In this document: positions 1-6,756 of the stretch, one piece after another
Layout of the letters: each line of letters starts with the position of its first letter
Numbering within the stretch: the first letter of the stretch is position 1
Origin: Pseudomonadota bacterium
GTDB lineage: Bacteria > Pseudomonadota > Gammaproteobacteria > Burkholderiales > Burkholderiaceae_C
Assembly: GCA_023394015.1 (NCBI GenBank)
Contig: JAEXBL010000244.1
Location: 1-10,089 of the forward strand
Length of the DNA: 10,089 nt
Direction: 5' to 3'
Position numbers and translations under genes: made by a program
The notes under the pieces: generated by a model
What the model saw: only the letters and a program-made list of their open reading frames with translations
Database searches by the model: none
Told to the model about the DNA's origin: nothing

Positions 1-9
1 AGGAACACC

Positions 10-1080
10 ATGTACAAAAACCTCGCCGCCACGCTCGTGGCCGCTTGCTGTTTCTCATCTCCCGCCTTCTCGCAAACCACCGCGCCGCCCGTCAAGGCCG
101 CGTGGGTCTATGTCAGCCCGCTCACCGACGCCGGCTGGACGCGCCAGCACGACGAAGGCCGCCGCGCGGTCGACCAGGCGCTGGGCGCGCAGGTGCAGAC
201 CACCTACGTCGAGAACGTGCCCGAAGGCGCCGACGCCGAGCGCGTGATCCGCGACCTGGCGGCGCAGGGCCACCAGATCATCTTCACGCCCAGCTTCGGC
301 TACATGGAGCCGACGCTGAAGGTGGCGCGCGACTTCCCCGAGGTCCGCTTCGAATCCATCACCGGCCTAAAGACCGCCCCCAACGTCGCCACCGCCAACG
401 CGCGCTACTACGAAGGCCGCTACCTGGCGGGCATCGCCGCCGGGCGGCTGACCCAGTCGAACCTGGCCGGCTACGTGGCCGGCTTTCCAATCCCCGAGGT
501 GTTGCAGGGCATCAATGCCTTCGCGCTGGGCATGCGCAGCGTCAATCCGAAGGCCGAGGTCAGGGTGATCTGGCTCAACGAATGGTTCAACCCGCCACGC
601 GAGCGCGAGGCCGCCATGACGCTGATGAACCAGGGCGCCGACGTGCTGGCCTTCCACACCGGCTCCACCGCCGTCATGGCCGCGGCCGAGGAGCGCGGGC
701 GCATGGCCGTGGCCTACCACTCCGACATGCGCGCCGTGGCGCCCAAGGCGCAGATCGCCGCCGTCACGCACCGGTGGGGCGACTATTACACCCAGCGCGT
801 GCAGGCCGTGCGCGATGGCAGCTGGCGCAGCGGCCAGCTGTGGGGCGGCGTGAAGGAGGGCATGATCCGCGTCGACGCCTTCGGCCCCCGGGTGCCCGCC
901 GCCGTGCAGCGCGAGGTGCTGACGCGGCAGAAGGACATCGCCGCCGGGCGCCTGCACCCCTTCCGCGGCCCGATCACCGACCACGCCGGCCAGCCGCGCG
1001 TGGCCAAAGGGCAGACGCTGGACGACGACGCCATCCTGCGCATGGACTGGCTGGTGCAGGGCGTGCAGGCGCCCAGGTAG
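10..1080 (+). CDS. BMP family ABC transporter substrate-binding protein
   Basis: Probable periplasmic solute-binding subunit of an ABC importer of the basic membrane protein (BMP/PnrA-like, Pfam Bmp) family, whose characterised members bind purine nucleosides. The 356-residue protein opens with a signal peptide (Lys3, hydrophobic core 5-14, likely cut after AFS at 19-21). The mature part starts with the family pattern WVYVSPLTDAGWTRQHDEGR (32-51). It also has TPSFGYMEPTLKVA near residue 95, the NARYYEGRYLAG segment near 130 and FPIPEVLQGINAFALG near 160, all typical of the Burkholderiales branch. An AGGA ribosome site lies 6 bases before the ATG. No permease or ATPase gene is in the window; they may lie upstream, beyond the left edge. 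It ends 9 bp from the convergent TetR gene. The nearby guanine deaminase makes a purine or nucleoside ligand plausible, but that is inference. VAAC at 10-13 resembles a lipobox, so a lipoprotein form cannot be excluded. Confidence 0.9.
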   Translation: MYKNLAATLVAACCFSSPAFSQTTAPPVKAAWVYVSPLTDAGWTRQHDEGRRAVDQALGAQVQTTYVENVPEGADAERVIRDLAAQGHQIIFTPSFGYMEPTLKVARDFPEVRFESITGLKTAPNVATANARYYEGRYLAGIAAGRLTQSNLAGYVAGFPIPEVLQGINAFALGMRSVNPKAEVRVIWLNEWFNPPREREAAMTLMNQGADVLAFHTGSTAVMAAAEERGRMAVAYHSDMRAVAPKAQIAAVTHRWGDYYTQRVQAVRDGSWRSGQLWGGVKEGMIRVDAFGPRVPAAVQREVLTRQKDIAAGRLHPFRGPITDHAGQPRVAKGQTLDDDAILRMDWLVQGVQAPR

Positions 1081-1089
1081 CGGTCGAGT

Positions 1090-1650
1090 TCAGGCGGCCG
1101 GCGCGGCCAGTTGCTGGCGCAGCTGCGCGGCCACGGCGTCGAAGGGCGCTAGGTCGCCCTGCGCCCGCGACAGCAGCAGCGCGCCCTGCACGCTGGCGAT
1201 CAGCAGCGTGGCCACGCCGCGGGCCGGCGCCGTGCCCAGGCCGCCGGCCTGCAGGGCCGAGGCCAGCGTGGCCGTCCATTGCTCGAACGCCTGGCGGCAG
1301 TCCTGCAGCAGCCGGCTGGAGTCGGCCGCCACCGTCACCGCCGCCACGGGGCAGCCCGATTCGCAGTCGTTGCGCACCAGCATGCCGCGCCAGATGGCCA
1401 GCGCCCCCTGCACCACCGCCTCGGCGGGCTGGCCGTGCAGCGCCTGCAACTGCTCGTCCACGCGGGCGCTGCAGTGGTCCAGCACGGCCTCGATCAGCTC
1501 CGCCTTGCCGCCCGGAAAGTGGTGGTAGATGGAGCCGCGCGAAGTGCCCGTCAGCGCCAGCACTTCAGAAAACGCGGTGGCGTGCAAGCCGCGGCGCGCC
1601 AGCACCTCGGAGGCCCCGTCCACCATCTTCTGCCGCACATTGCCGCGCAT
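1090..1650 (-). CDS. TetR/AcrR family transcriptional regulator
   Basis: One-component repressor-type regulator of 186 residues. The N-terminal DNA-binding domain contains the helix-turn-helix at about 25-45, ending in the family hallmark GTSRGSIYHHFPGGKAEL (35-52). The C-terminal half, with CESGCPVAAV at 96-105, resembles the LmrA/YxaF-like ligand-binding domain found in many proteobacterial TetR proteins. The start at 1650 is chosen because MRGNVRQKMVDGASEVLARRG is the usual family opening and a GGCGGGG purine-rich stretch lies just upstream. A longer reading from 1719 would add 23 atypical residues. It is transcribed divergently from guaD, and a 16-bp inverted repeat lies in the gap between them (1727-1742). 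Autoregulation and control of guaD are therefore plausible, as is a link to the convergent transporter gene, but the effector is unknown. Confidence 0.9.
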   Translation of the reverse strand: MRGNVRQKMVDGASEVLARRGLHATAFSEVLALTGTSRGSIYHHFPGGKAELIEAVLDHCSARVDEQLQALHGQPAEAVVQGALAIWRGMLVRNDCESGCPVAAVTVAADSSRLLQDCRQAFEQWTATLASALQAGGLGTAPARGVATLLIASVQGALLLSRAQGDLAPFDAVAAQLRQQLAAPAA

Positions 1651-1831
1651 GTCCCCGCCTTTCTGATGACTCGAATCCCGTGCTCGAACAAGCCGGGCCA
1701 GCTTAGCAGCGAGGCCCAAAGTTAACTATGTCATTCGACATAATGCATGGCCGGCATTGCCTGGGCCGCTCCCGTTTCGGTAGCGATCGTGGGCACCGGC
1801 ACGCGCCGCGGTGGCCGGGCACAATGCCCGC
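1651..1831. promoter_or_regulatory. Divergent control region between TetR gene and guaD
   Basis: This 181-bp gap separates two divergently transcribed genes and should hold both promoters. Its middle (1718-1748) is clearly AT-richer than the surroundings. It contains the palindromes GTTAAC (1721-1726) and ATGCAT (1743-1748) on either side of the 16-bp inverted repeat listed separately. A direct repeat CTCGAA occurs at 1670-1675 and 1683-1688. Close to guaD, CACAAT at 1820-1825 could be a -10 box placing transcription start at or next to the ATG at 1832, which would make a leaderless message. No good -35 hexamer was seen for either gene, so promoter positions are tentative. Confidence 0.45.
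1727..1742. promoter_or_regulatory. Candidate TetR operator (16-bp inverted repeat)
   Basis: TATGTCATTCGACATA consists of perfect 6-bp arms (TATGTC and GACATA) around a 4-bp centre. Its size and symmetry are typical of operators bound by TetR-family dimers. It lies 77 bp upstream of the chosen TetR start and about 90 bp upstream of guaD. That it is the target of the adjacent regulator is inference from position. Confidence 0.45.
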
Positions 1832-3130
1832 ATGCAACAAGCCTGGCGTGCTGCCCTTCTCCGCTTCGGCCCCGATGGCGAGGCCCTGTACGACAGCGAC
1901 GGCCTGCTGGTCACCCGCCTGGGCGCCGACGGCGTGCGCCGCGTCGAGACCGCCGGCGCCTACGGCGCGCTGGCGCCGCAATACGCCGGTGTGCCCGTCA
2001 CCCACCTGCCGGGCCGCCTGATCGCGCCGGGCTTCGTCGACATGCACGTGCACTACCCGCAGCTCGACGTGATCGGCTCGCCCGCCGACGGCCTGCTGCC
2101 CTGGCTGGAGCACTACACCTTCCCGCAGGAAGCGCGCTTTGCCGACCCGGCGCACGCCGCCGAGGTGGCGCGCTTTTTCTGCGACGAACTGGTGCGCCAG
2201 GGCGTGACCACCGCCCTCACCTTCTGCACCACCCACCCGGCCTCGGTCGATGCGCTGTTTGCCGAGGCCCAGGCGCGCGGCCTGCGGCTGGTGGCCGGCA
2301 AGTGCCTGCAGGACCGCCACACGCCCGACGCGCTGCGTGACGACACCGAGCAAGGCCTGCGCGACACCGAGGCGCTGATCCAGAAGTGGCATGGCGCCGG
2401 CCGCCTGGGCTACGCCATCACGCCGCGCTTCGCGCCCACCAGCACCCCGGCGCAGCTTGGCGGCGCCGGCGAGCTGGCGGCGCGCTACCCCGACGTCTGG
2501 ATCCAGTCGCACGTGGCCGAGAACGTGGATGAAATCCGCTGGGTGCGCGAGCTGTTCCCCGACGCGCGCAGCTACCTCGCCGTGTACGCCGACCACGGCC
2601 TGATGCGCCGCCGCGCCGTCTACGCGCACTGCATCTACCTGGCCGACGACGACCGCGCGCTGATGCAGGCCACGCAGACCGCCGCCGCCGTGTGCCCCAG
2701 CAGCAACCTGTTTCTGGGCAGCGGCTTCTTCGACTTTGCCGGCGCCGAGCGCCAACCCTTTCTGCACGGGCTGGCCAGCGACGTCGGCGGCGGCACCAGC
2801 TTCTCGCCCTTCGTGACCATGCGCGCGGCCTACTTCACCGGCCGCACGGCCAGCACCGGCCTGGCGCCCAAGCCGGCCGTCAGCCTGTCGCCCGAGCGCC
2901 TGTGGTGGCTGCACACTGCCGGCGCGGCGCGCGCGCTGGACCTGGACGGCGTGGTCGGCAACCTGCAGCCCGGCTGCGAGGCCGACTTCGTGGTGCTGAA
3001 CCCCGCCGCCACGCCGCTGCTGGCGCGGCGCACGGCACAGGCCGGGTCGCTGGCCGAGCTGCTGTTCGCCCTCATCGTGCTGGGCGACGACCGGGCGGTG
3101 GAGCGCTGCCTGATTTCTCAAGCAAAATAG
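1832..3130 (+). CDS. guaD: Guanine deaminase
   Basis: Hydrolyses guanine to xanthine and ammonia in the cytoplasm, feeding purine breakdown. It is a zinc amidohydrolase of 432 residues, a normal length. Visible metal and active-site elements are the HVH pair (His72, His74) in [12 protein letters not shown], the guanase-specific stretch [13 protein letters not shown] (88-100), SHVAEN with His227 and Glu230, His266 in YAHCIYL, and Asp317 in [10 protein letters not shown]. Together these distinguish it from cytosine and other amidohydrolases. The start at ATG 1832 is preferred; a GTG at 1811 would add seven residues and overlap the possible CACAAT -10 box. There is no clear Shine-Dalgarno site. 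Its neighbours are a divergent TetR regulator and a possible nucleoside-binding protein. The final residues LISQAK and the stop codon fall inside a dispersed repeat, so the natural C-terminus may have been altered. Confidence 0.95.
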   Translation: MQQAWRAALLRFGPDGEALYDSDGLLVTRLGADGVRRVETAGAYGALAPQYAGVPVTHLPGRLIAPGFVDMHVHYPQLDVIGSPADGLLPWLEHYTFPQEARFADPAHAAEVARFFCDELVRQGVTTALTFCTTHPASVDALFAEAQARGLRLVAGKCLQDRHTPDALRDDTEQGLRDTEALIQKWHGAGRLGYAITPRFAPTSTPAQLGGAGELAARYPDVWIQSHVAENVDEIRWVRELFPDARSYLAVYADHGLMRRRAVYAHCIYLADDDRALMQATQTAAAVCPSSNLFLGSGFFDFAGAERQPFLHGLASDVGGGTSFSPFVTMRAAYFTGRTASTGLAPKPAVSLSPERLWWLHTAGAARALDLDGVVGNLQPGCEADFVVLNPAATPLLARRTAQAGSLAELLFALIVLGDDRAVERCLISQAK

Positions 3131-3178
3131 CGGGCTGGCGCTTGTCTATCCGGCGCAATCAGCTATCAAAAACAGAGT
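3111..3178 (+). repeat. Dispersed intergenic repeat, copy 1 (between guaD and dcd)
   Basis: This short stretch is unlike the flanking genes in composition and matches a repeat type that I recall as abundant in Comamonadaceae genomes. Key blocks are TGATTTCTCAAGCAAAATAG (3111-3130), GGCGCTTGTC (3137-3146), GGCGC (3152-3156) and CAGCTATCAAAAACAGAG (3160-3177). Related blocks with the same spacing recur at 6868-6908 and 8443-8485, and a looser version at 5806-5847. The ends TAGC and GCTA (3128-3131, 3162-3165) can pair. The repeat starts inside guaD and ends 8 bases before dcd. Confidence 0.65.
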
Positions 3179-3185
3179 ACCCGAG

Positions 3186-3752
3186 ATGAGCATCAAGAGC
3201 GACAAGTGGATTCGCCGCATGGCCGAGCAGCACGGCATGATCGAGCCGTTCGAGCCCGGCCAGGTGCGCGAGCGCGATGGCCGACGAATCGTCAGCTACG
3301 GCACCAGCAGCTACGGCTACGACATCCGCTGCGCGCCCGAATTCAAGATCTTCACCAACATCCACTCCACCGTGGTTGATCCGAAGAACTTCGACGAGAA
3401 AAGCTTCGTCGATTTCAACGGTGACGTCTGCATCATCCCGCCCAACAGCTTTGCGCTGGCGCGCACCGTGGAGTACTTTCGCATCCCGCGCAACGTGCTC
3501 ACCATCTGCTTAGGGAAGAGCACCTACGCGCGCTGCGGCATCATCGTCAACGTCACGCCCTTCGAGCCCGAATGGGAAGGCTACGTGACGCTGGAATTCA
3601 GCAACACCACGCCCCTGCCGGCCAAGATCTACGCGGGCGAGGGCTGCGCCCAGGTGCTGTTCTTCGAGAGCGACGAGGTCTGCGAAACCAGCTACAAGGA
3701 CCGCGGCGGCAAGTACCAGGGCCAGGTAGGCGTGACGCTGCCCAAGACCTGA
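3186..3752 (+). CDS. dcd: dCTP deaminase
   Basis: Deaminates dCTP to dUTP, the main route to dUMP and so dTMP in many proteobacteria; it works as a trimer in the cytosol. The 188-residue protein is close to the E. coli length (193). It opens with the conserved [26 protein letters not shown] start, then has [17 protein letters not shown] (37-53), the signature KSTYAR (111-116) and [20 protein letters not shown], which carries the catalytic Glu137. The phosphate-binding C-terminal segment [10 protein letters not shown] (161-170) is intact. The ribosome site is weak (only GAG next to the ATG) because the region directly upstream is the dispersed repeat. It lies 55 bp after guaD on the same strand, but the repeat and unrelated pathway do not argue for a true operon. 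Confidence 0.97.
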   Translation: MSIKSDKWIRRMAEQHGMIEPFEPGQVRERDGRRIVSYGTSSYGYDIRCAPEFKIFTNIHSTVVDPKNFDEKSFVDFNGDVCIIPPNSFALARTVEYFRIPRNVLTICLGKSTYARCGIIVNVTPFEPEWEGYVTLEFSNTTPLPAKIYAGEGCAQVLFFESDEVCETSYKDRGGKYQGQVGVTLPKT

Positions 3753-3761
3753 GGCCCTGAT

Positions 3762-3806
3762 ACCCCCACCTGCAGCGCCAAAAGGCGACGGCGCGCCGGG
3801 GGTTTC
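3762..3806 (+). terminator. Possible terminator after dcd
   Basis: ACCCCC (3762-3767) and GGGGGT (3798-3803) can form the base of a stem that closes over a small CGCC-aaaa-GGCG hairpin (3776-3787), followed by TTTCTCC. The position, 9 bp after the dcd stop, fits a terminator, but the outer stem is short, the loop is long and the T tract is broken. Confidence 0.35.
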
Positions 3807-3852
3807 TCCTACGCCAGCCACCGTCTCTGGCCGAATCGCCGCGCTGGGCGGC

Positions 3853-3882
3853 GTTCGTAGCATTGATTACATGGCTACGAAC
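3853..3882 (+). promoter_or_regulatory. 9-bp inverted repeat bracketing a start codon
   Basis: GTTCGTAGC (3853-3861) and GCTACGAAC (3874-3882) are perfect reverse complements separated by 12 bases, ATTGATTACATG. The ATG of the following small gene is the end of that loop, and the right arm is its codons 2-4. In RNA this would present the start codon at the edge of a hairpin; in DNA it could be a protein-binding palindrome. No ribosome binding site is seen in the loop. Confidence 0.5.
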
Positions 3883-4179
3883 ACCTTGACCACGGACTCA
3901 GAAGCAAACGCACAGGCTGCGCCCTTGTTTGCCGCTCGGCTGGACTGGAGCGAATTCCTGAAATGGCTATCGCCTGCACGCGTGGTGGCCGGCATCGGCC
4001 TGCTGGCGCTGCTGGTGTGGTTGCTGGCCGCCATTGCCAGCGTGGCGCAGGCGCAGGTGCGCAAGGGCCAGGATTTCCAGTTCGCCCAGCCACCGGCGGC
4101 GCCGGCCAAGACGATTTACAGCAGCCGCGGCGGCACCCGGGTGAATGAGCTGGGCCCGGTGGCGGCGCTGGCCCACTGA
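3871..4179 (+). CDS. Small single-span membrane protein of unknown function
   Basis: I do not recognise a named family. The 102-residue product has a polar N-terminus (1-36), one hydrophobic segment at about 37-58 (VVAGIGLLALLVWLLAAIASVA) and a 44-residue tail with QVRKGQDFQFAQPPAAPAK followed by a basic, Gly/Ser stretch and VNELGPVAALAH. The lysine and arginine just after the membrane segment, together with the acidic N-terminal region, make the topology uncertain. The coding case rests on a coherent hydrophobic span, an ATG start, sensible amino-acid composition and a good fit between dcd and the convergent gene, 19 bp away. There is no Shine-Dalgarno site; the start codon lies within a strong inverted repeat. 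It could be a subunit or anchor of something elsewhere, but nothing here shows which. Confidence 0.65.
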   Translation: MATNTLTTDSEANAQAAPLFAARLDWSEFLKWLSPARVVAGIGLLALLVWLLAAIASVAQAQVRKGQDFQFAQPPAAPAKTIYSSRGGTRVNELGPVAALAH

Positions 4180-4198
4180 GCCACCGCGCGGCATCCCC

Positions 4199-5122
4199 TC
4201 AGGGGCCAGGCGCCGACTTGGCCGCCAAGCGCGCGGCCGCCAAGTCCCAGCCGGCCCAGCCGCAGCTCTTGAACAGCACCGGCCCGCTGCCAGCGCGGGC
4301 CTTGGGCGGCGCGGCCACCACATCGGCCAGCGCCGGCATGTCGGGCACGCACAGGCCGGCCAGCAGCAGGTCGCCGGCTTCGTGCTCGGCATCGCGCGAA
4401 TCGACCACGATGCGGCCCTGGTCGGCGACGTGGCGGCACAGCGCGGCGTCCAGCTCCAGCATCTGCGGCGTGAAGGCGCCCACGGCGGCGATGAAACCAT
4501 CGGCGCGCGGTGTGGCGCGCAGCACCACGGCGGTGGCGGGCGTGCAGGTGGCGGCCAGCGGACATTCGGCCAGCGCGGCGTCGGCATCATCGACCACCTC
4601 GGCCTGCAGGCCCAGGCCGCGCGCGTGCTCGGCCAGGGCCTCCGCACTGGCGCGGCGGCGCGAGGCGATGCGGAACTGCCGCACGCCCAGGGCCGCGGCA
4701 AACACCTCGATATGCGCCTGCCCCTGCACGCCGGCGCCGACGATCAGCATCGGCCCGTCCAGGTTCGGCGCCAGCCAGCGCGCGCCCAGCGCCGACACCG
4801 CCGCCGTGCGCCGGCCGGTGACGGTGGGGCCATCCAGGATCAGCGTGCGGGCGCCGCTGGCCACGTCGAACACCGTCACGTCGCCCTGGATGGTGGGCAC
4901 GGCGGTGCCCACGTTGGCGGGGGTGAAGGTGATGAGCTTGGTCATGGCCGTGCGCGCGTCGCTGCCCGGCATGGCGAACAGGCTGCCACCGCCGGCCAGC
5001 GGGTGCACGATGCGCGGCGGCACGTTCACCGTGGGGTCGCGCAGCAGGGCCTCGATTTCATCGACCAGGGGCGCCCACGGCAGGCGGGCGGCGGTTTCAG
5101 CGGCGTCCAGCAGGATGTTCAT
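4199..5122 (-). CDS. Ornithine cyclodeaminase / delta(1)-pyrroline-2-carboxylate reductase family protein
   Basis: NAD(P)-dependent enzyme of the ornithine cyclodeaminase/mu-crystallin family, 307 residues. The closest type by memory is the delta(1)-pyrroline-2-carboxylate reductase group, which reduces cyclic imino acids to proline-like products. Visible features are the substrate-side lysine in MTKLITFTP (Lys62), TVTGRRTAAVSALGA (100-114) with the family Arg-Arg-Thr, and the Rossmann motif IVGAGVQGQAH (127-137). An aspartate-rich loop follows, then DGFIAAVGAFTPQMLELD and the late VVDSRDAEHEAGDLL segment. The start at 5122 (MNILLDAAETAARLP) is preferred over 5146 because it matches family openings. 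It lies 40 bp downstream of pcp on the same strand and is probably co-transcribed, so a role in proline or pyroglutamate-related metabolism is an attractive inference. True ornithine cyclodeaminase activity is less likely but not excluded. Confidence 0.88.
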   Translation of the reverse strand: MNILLDAAETAARLPWAPLVDEIEALLRDPTVNVPPRIVHPLAGGGSLFAMPGSDARTAMTKLITFTPANVGTAVPTIQGDVTVFDVASGARTLILDGPTVTGRRTAAVSALGARWLAPNLDGPMLIVGAGVQGQAHIEVFAAALGVRQFRIASRRRASAEALAEHARGLGLQAEVVDDADAALAECPLAATCTPATAVVLRATPRADGFIAAVGAFTPQMLELDAALCRHVADQGRIVVDSRDAEHEAGDLLLAGLCVPDMPALADVVAAPPKARAGSGPVLFKSCGWAGWDLAAARLAAKSAPGP

Positions 5123-5162
5123 GGGCGCATTCTGGCGCATGGGCACGCGCCGTTGGCCGGCG

Positions 5163-5849
5163 TCAATCCACCGCGCCGCCGGGCAGGCGCAGGTCGTGCT
5201 GCACCGTGAGCGCGGTGCGGATGGCGATGCGCAGGCCCTCGACCATCGCCTCCAGCGGCAGGCTGGGCGCGCCCCGCTCCGGCAGCATGGGCACGTGGAT
5301 GAAGCCGCCGCGCGTGTGGCGCAGGCCGCGCACGGTGGCCAGGCGGTGCATCAGCGCGTAGAAGACGTGGTTGCAGACGAAGGTGCCGGCGGTCTGCGAG
5401 ATCTCGGCCGGGATGCCGGCCCCGTGGATCTCGGCCTGCATGGCCTTGATCGGCAGGGTGCTGAAGTAGGCCGCCGGCGCGCCGGGCACGACCGGCGTGT
5501 CGATGGGCTGGGCGCCGGCGTTGTCGGGGATGCGCGCGTCGTCGATGTTGAGGGCCACGCGCTCCAGCGACAGCGCCGCGCGCGAGGCCGCCAGCCCCAG
5601 GCAGATGGCCAGCGCCGGCCGGTGCTGCGCCAGCAGCGCGTGCAGCCGCCGCGCCGAGGCGCCGAACACGATGGGCAGTTGCGCCGCCACCACGCGGTGG
5701 CCGGCGATCTGCCGCTGGTGCAGGGCCTGGGCCAGCAGCCAGCTCGGGTTGAGCGCGTCGCCGCCGAAGGGCTCGAAGCCCGTCAGCAACACCGCGGGTG
5801 TTTTGTGGCGCTTGTCTGACGGGCGCCGGGCCGTGGGGGCAGCTACCAT
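5163..5849 (-). CDS. pcp: Pyroglutamyl-peptidase I
   Basis: Cysteine peptidase (family C15) that removes N-terminal pyroglutamate from peptides in the cytosol. The conserved opening LLTGFEPFGGDALNPSW is at 21-37. The catalytic triad is readable: Glu96 in LSLERVALNIDDARIPDN, Cys159 in TAGTFVCNHVFY, and His185 in GGFIHVPMLPE. At 228 residues it is about 15 longer than usual because of the N-terminal extension MVAAPTARRPSDKRHK before the first conserved strand. That extension is encoded by bases resembling the dispersed repeat seen elsewhere in the window. A GTG at codon 20 is the alternative start, but no ribosome site supports it. TAAATT on the minus strand, shortly before the ATG, may be a -10 box. 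The gene is divergent from the zinc peptidase gene and followed after 40 bp by the cyclodeaminase-family gene. Confidence 0.95.
   Translation of the reverse strand: MVAAPTARRPSDKRHKTPAVLLTGFEPFGGDALNPSWLLAQALHQRQIAGHRVVAAQLPIVFGASARRLHALLAQHRPALAICLGLAASRAALSLERVALNIDDARIPDNAGAQPIDTPVVPGAPAAYFSTLPIKAMQAEIHGAGIPAEISQTAGTFVCNHVFYALMHRLATVRGLRHTRGGFIHVPMLPERGAPSLPLEAMVEGLRIAIRTALTVQHDLRLPGGAVD
5806..5847 (+). repeat. Dispersed repeat, copy 2 (within the pcp 5' end)
   Basis: TGGCGCTTGTCT (5806-5817) is identical to 3136-3147 in copy 1, and is followed by GGCGC (5822-5826) and CAGCTACC (5840-5847), against CAGCTATC in copy 1. The gap between the blocks is 10 bases longer than in the other copies. 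It lies wholly inside the first codons of pcp, read on the opposite strand, so this is the least certain copy. Confidence 0.4.
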
Positions 5850-5889
5850 GGCGACAATTTAGCGCAGGTGCGCCAACGGGAGCAGCAAC
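5850..5889. promoter_or_regulatory. Divergent promoter region pcp / zinc peptidase
   Basis: Only 40 bp separate the two divergent start codons. On the plus strand GACAAT (5853-5858) is a possible -10 box, and GGGAG (5879-5883) is a good ribosome site 6 bases before the ATG at 5890. On the minus strand TAAATT (5857-5862) may serve pcp. The two candidate boxes overlap, so expression of the two genes may be coupled. -35 elements would fall inside the opposite gene and none is obvious. Confidence 0.35.
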
Positions 5890-6756
5890 ATGAGATGGGA
5901 AGGCCAGCGACAGTCGGACAACGTGGAGGACCGCCGCCGCGGCGGCGGTGGCGGCTTCGGGGTGGGCGGCCGCACCATCGGCATCGGCACCATCGTCATC
6001 GCGCTGCTGGCCTGGGGCGTGTTCGGCATCAACCCGCTGACCACCATCGGCATGCTGGGCGGCGGCGGCGCGCCGCAGGTGCAGCAAGGCCCGGCGCAGA
6101 AGCCGCCGGCCGACGACGTGCAGGCGGCCTTCGTCTCCACCGTGCTGGCCTCGACCGAGGACGCCTGGACCCAGGTGTTCCGCCAGGGCGGCGCGCAGTA
6201 CCGCGCCCCGAAGCTGGTGCTGTTCCGCGGCTACGTGCCCACCGCCTGCGGCACCGGGCAAAGCGCCATGGGCCCGTTCTATTGCCCGGCCGACCAGAAG
6301 GTGTACCTGGACATGGGCTTCTTCGACACGCTGAGCCGCCAGCTCGGCGCGCCGGGCGAGTTCGCGCGCGCCTACGTGGTGGCGCACGAGGTCGGCCACC
6401 ACGTGCAGATGCTGCTGGGCACCACGCAGAAGGTGGACAGCCTGCGCGGGCGCCTCAGCGAGCGCGACAACAACGCCTTGTCGGTGCGCCTGGAGTTGCA
6501 GGCCGACTGCTTTGCCGGCATCTGGGCCAACAAGTCGCAGCAGGCCAAGAACTGGCTTGAAAAGGGCGACATCGAATCGGCCATGAACGCCGCCGCCCGC
6601 ATCGGCGACGACCACCTGCAGCGCCAGCAAACCGGCATGGTGCGGCCCGACAGTTTCACCCACGGCAGCAGCGCGCAGCGCCAGCGCTGGTTCATGCAGG
6701 GGCTGAAGACCGGCAGCGTGCAGGCCTGCGATACCTTCAACGCGCAGGCATTGTGA
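5890..6756 (+). CDS. ypfJ: Membrane-anchored neutral zinc metallopeptidase (YpfJ family)
   Basis: Predicted zinc-dependent peptidase of the neutral zinc metallopeptidase family (Pfam Zn_peptidase, E. coli YpfJ-like), 288 residues. The opening MRWEGQRQSDNVEDRRR is highly typical. A glycine-rich linker (18-27) and one membrane span at about 29-48 follow, so the catalytic domain probably faces the periplasm. The zinc site is the HEVGHH motif (166-171), with a likely third ligand region in LELQADCFAG (Glu202, Asp206). CGTGQSAMGPFYCPADQKVYLD (110-131) contains two cysteines that could pair in an oxidising compartment. No physiological substrate is known to me for the family. The start at 5890 has a GGGAG ribosome site. 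It is followed immediately by a double hairpin element and is probably a single-gene transcript. Confidence 0.93.
   Translation: MRWEGQRQSDNVEDRRRGGGGGFGVGGRTIGIGTIVIALLAWGVFGINPLTTIGMLGGGGAPQVQQGPAQKPPADDVQAAFVSTVLASTEDAWTQVFRQGGAQYRAPKLVLFRGYVPTACGTGQSAMGPFYCPADQKVYLDMGFFDTLSRQLGAPGEFARAYVVAHEVGHHVQMLLGTTQKVDSLRGRLSERDNNALSVRLELQADCFAGIWANKSQQAKNWLEKGDIESAMNAAARIGDDHLQRQQTGMVRPDSFTHGSSAQRQRWFMQGLKTGSVQACDTFNAQAL

Noticed and set aside
45..1706. 553-residue plus-strand frame across the binding protein and TetR genes
   Set aside because: It is extremely Arg/Pro/Ala-rich and overlaps two well-supported genes in other frames.
1651..1719. Upstream start for the TetR gene
   Set aside because: The extra 23 residues do not resemble TetR openings and would extend toward the candidate operator; the ATG at 1650 has a purine-rich site upstream.
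1703..3121. 472-residue open frame antisense to guaD
   Set aside because: GuaD on the other strand has all family motifs; the antisense product is His/Gly/Ala/Arg-rich with no recognisable domain, as expected of shadow frames in GC-rich DNA.
4218..5819. Long plus-strand open frame opposite pcp and the cyclodeaminase-family gene
   Set aside because: Both minus-strand genes show catalytic motifs; the plus frame is low complexity and spans both genes, which is typical of third-position GC bias.
5940..5965. GGC/GGT-rich run as a possible simple repeat
   Set aside because: It encodes the glycine linker normal for this peptidase family and needs no separate explanation.
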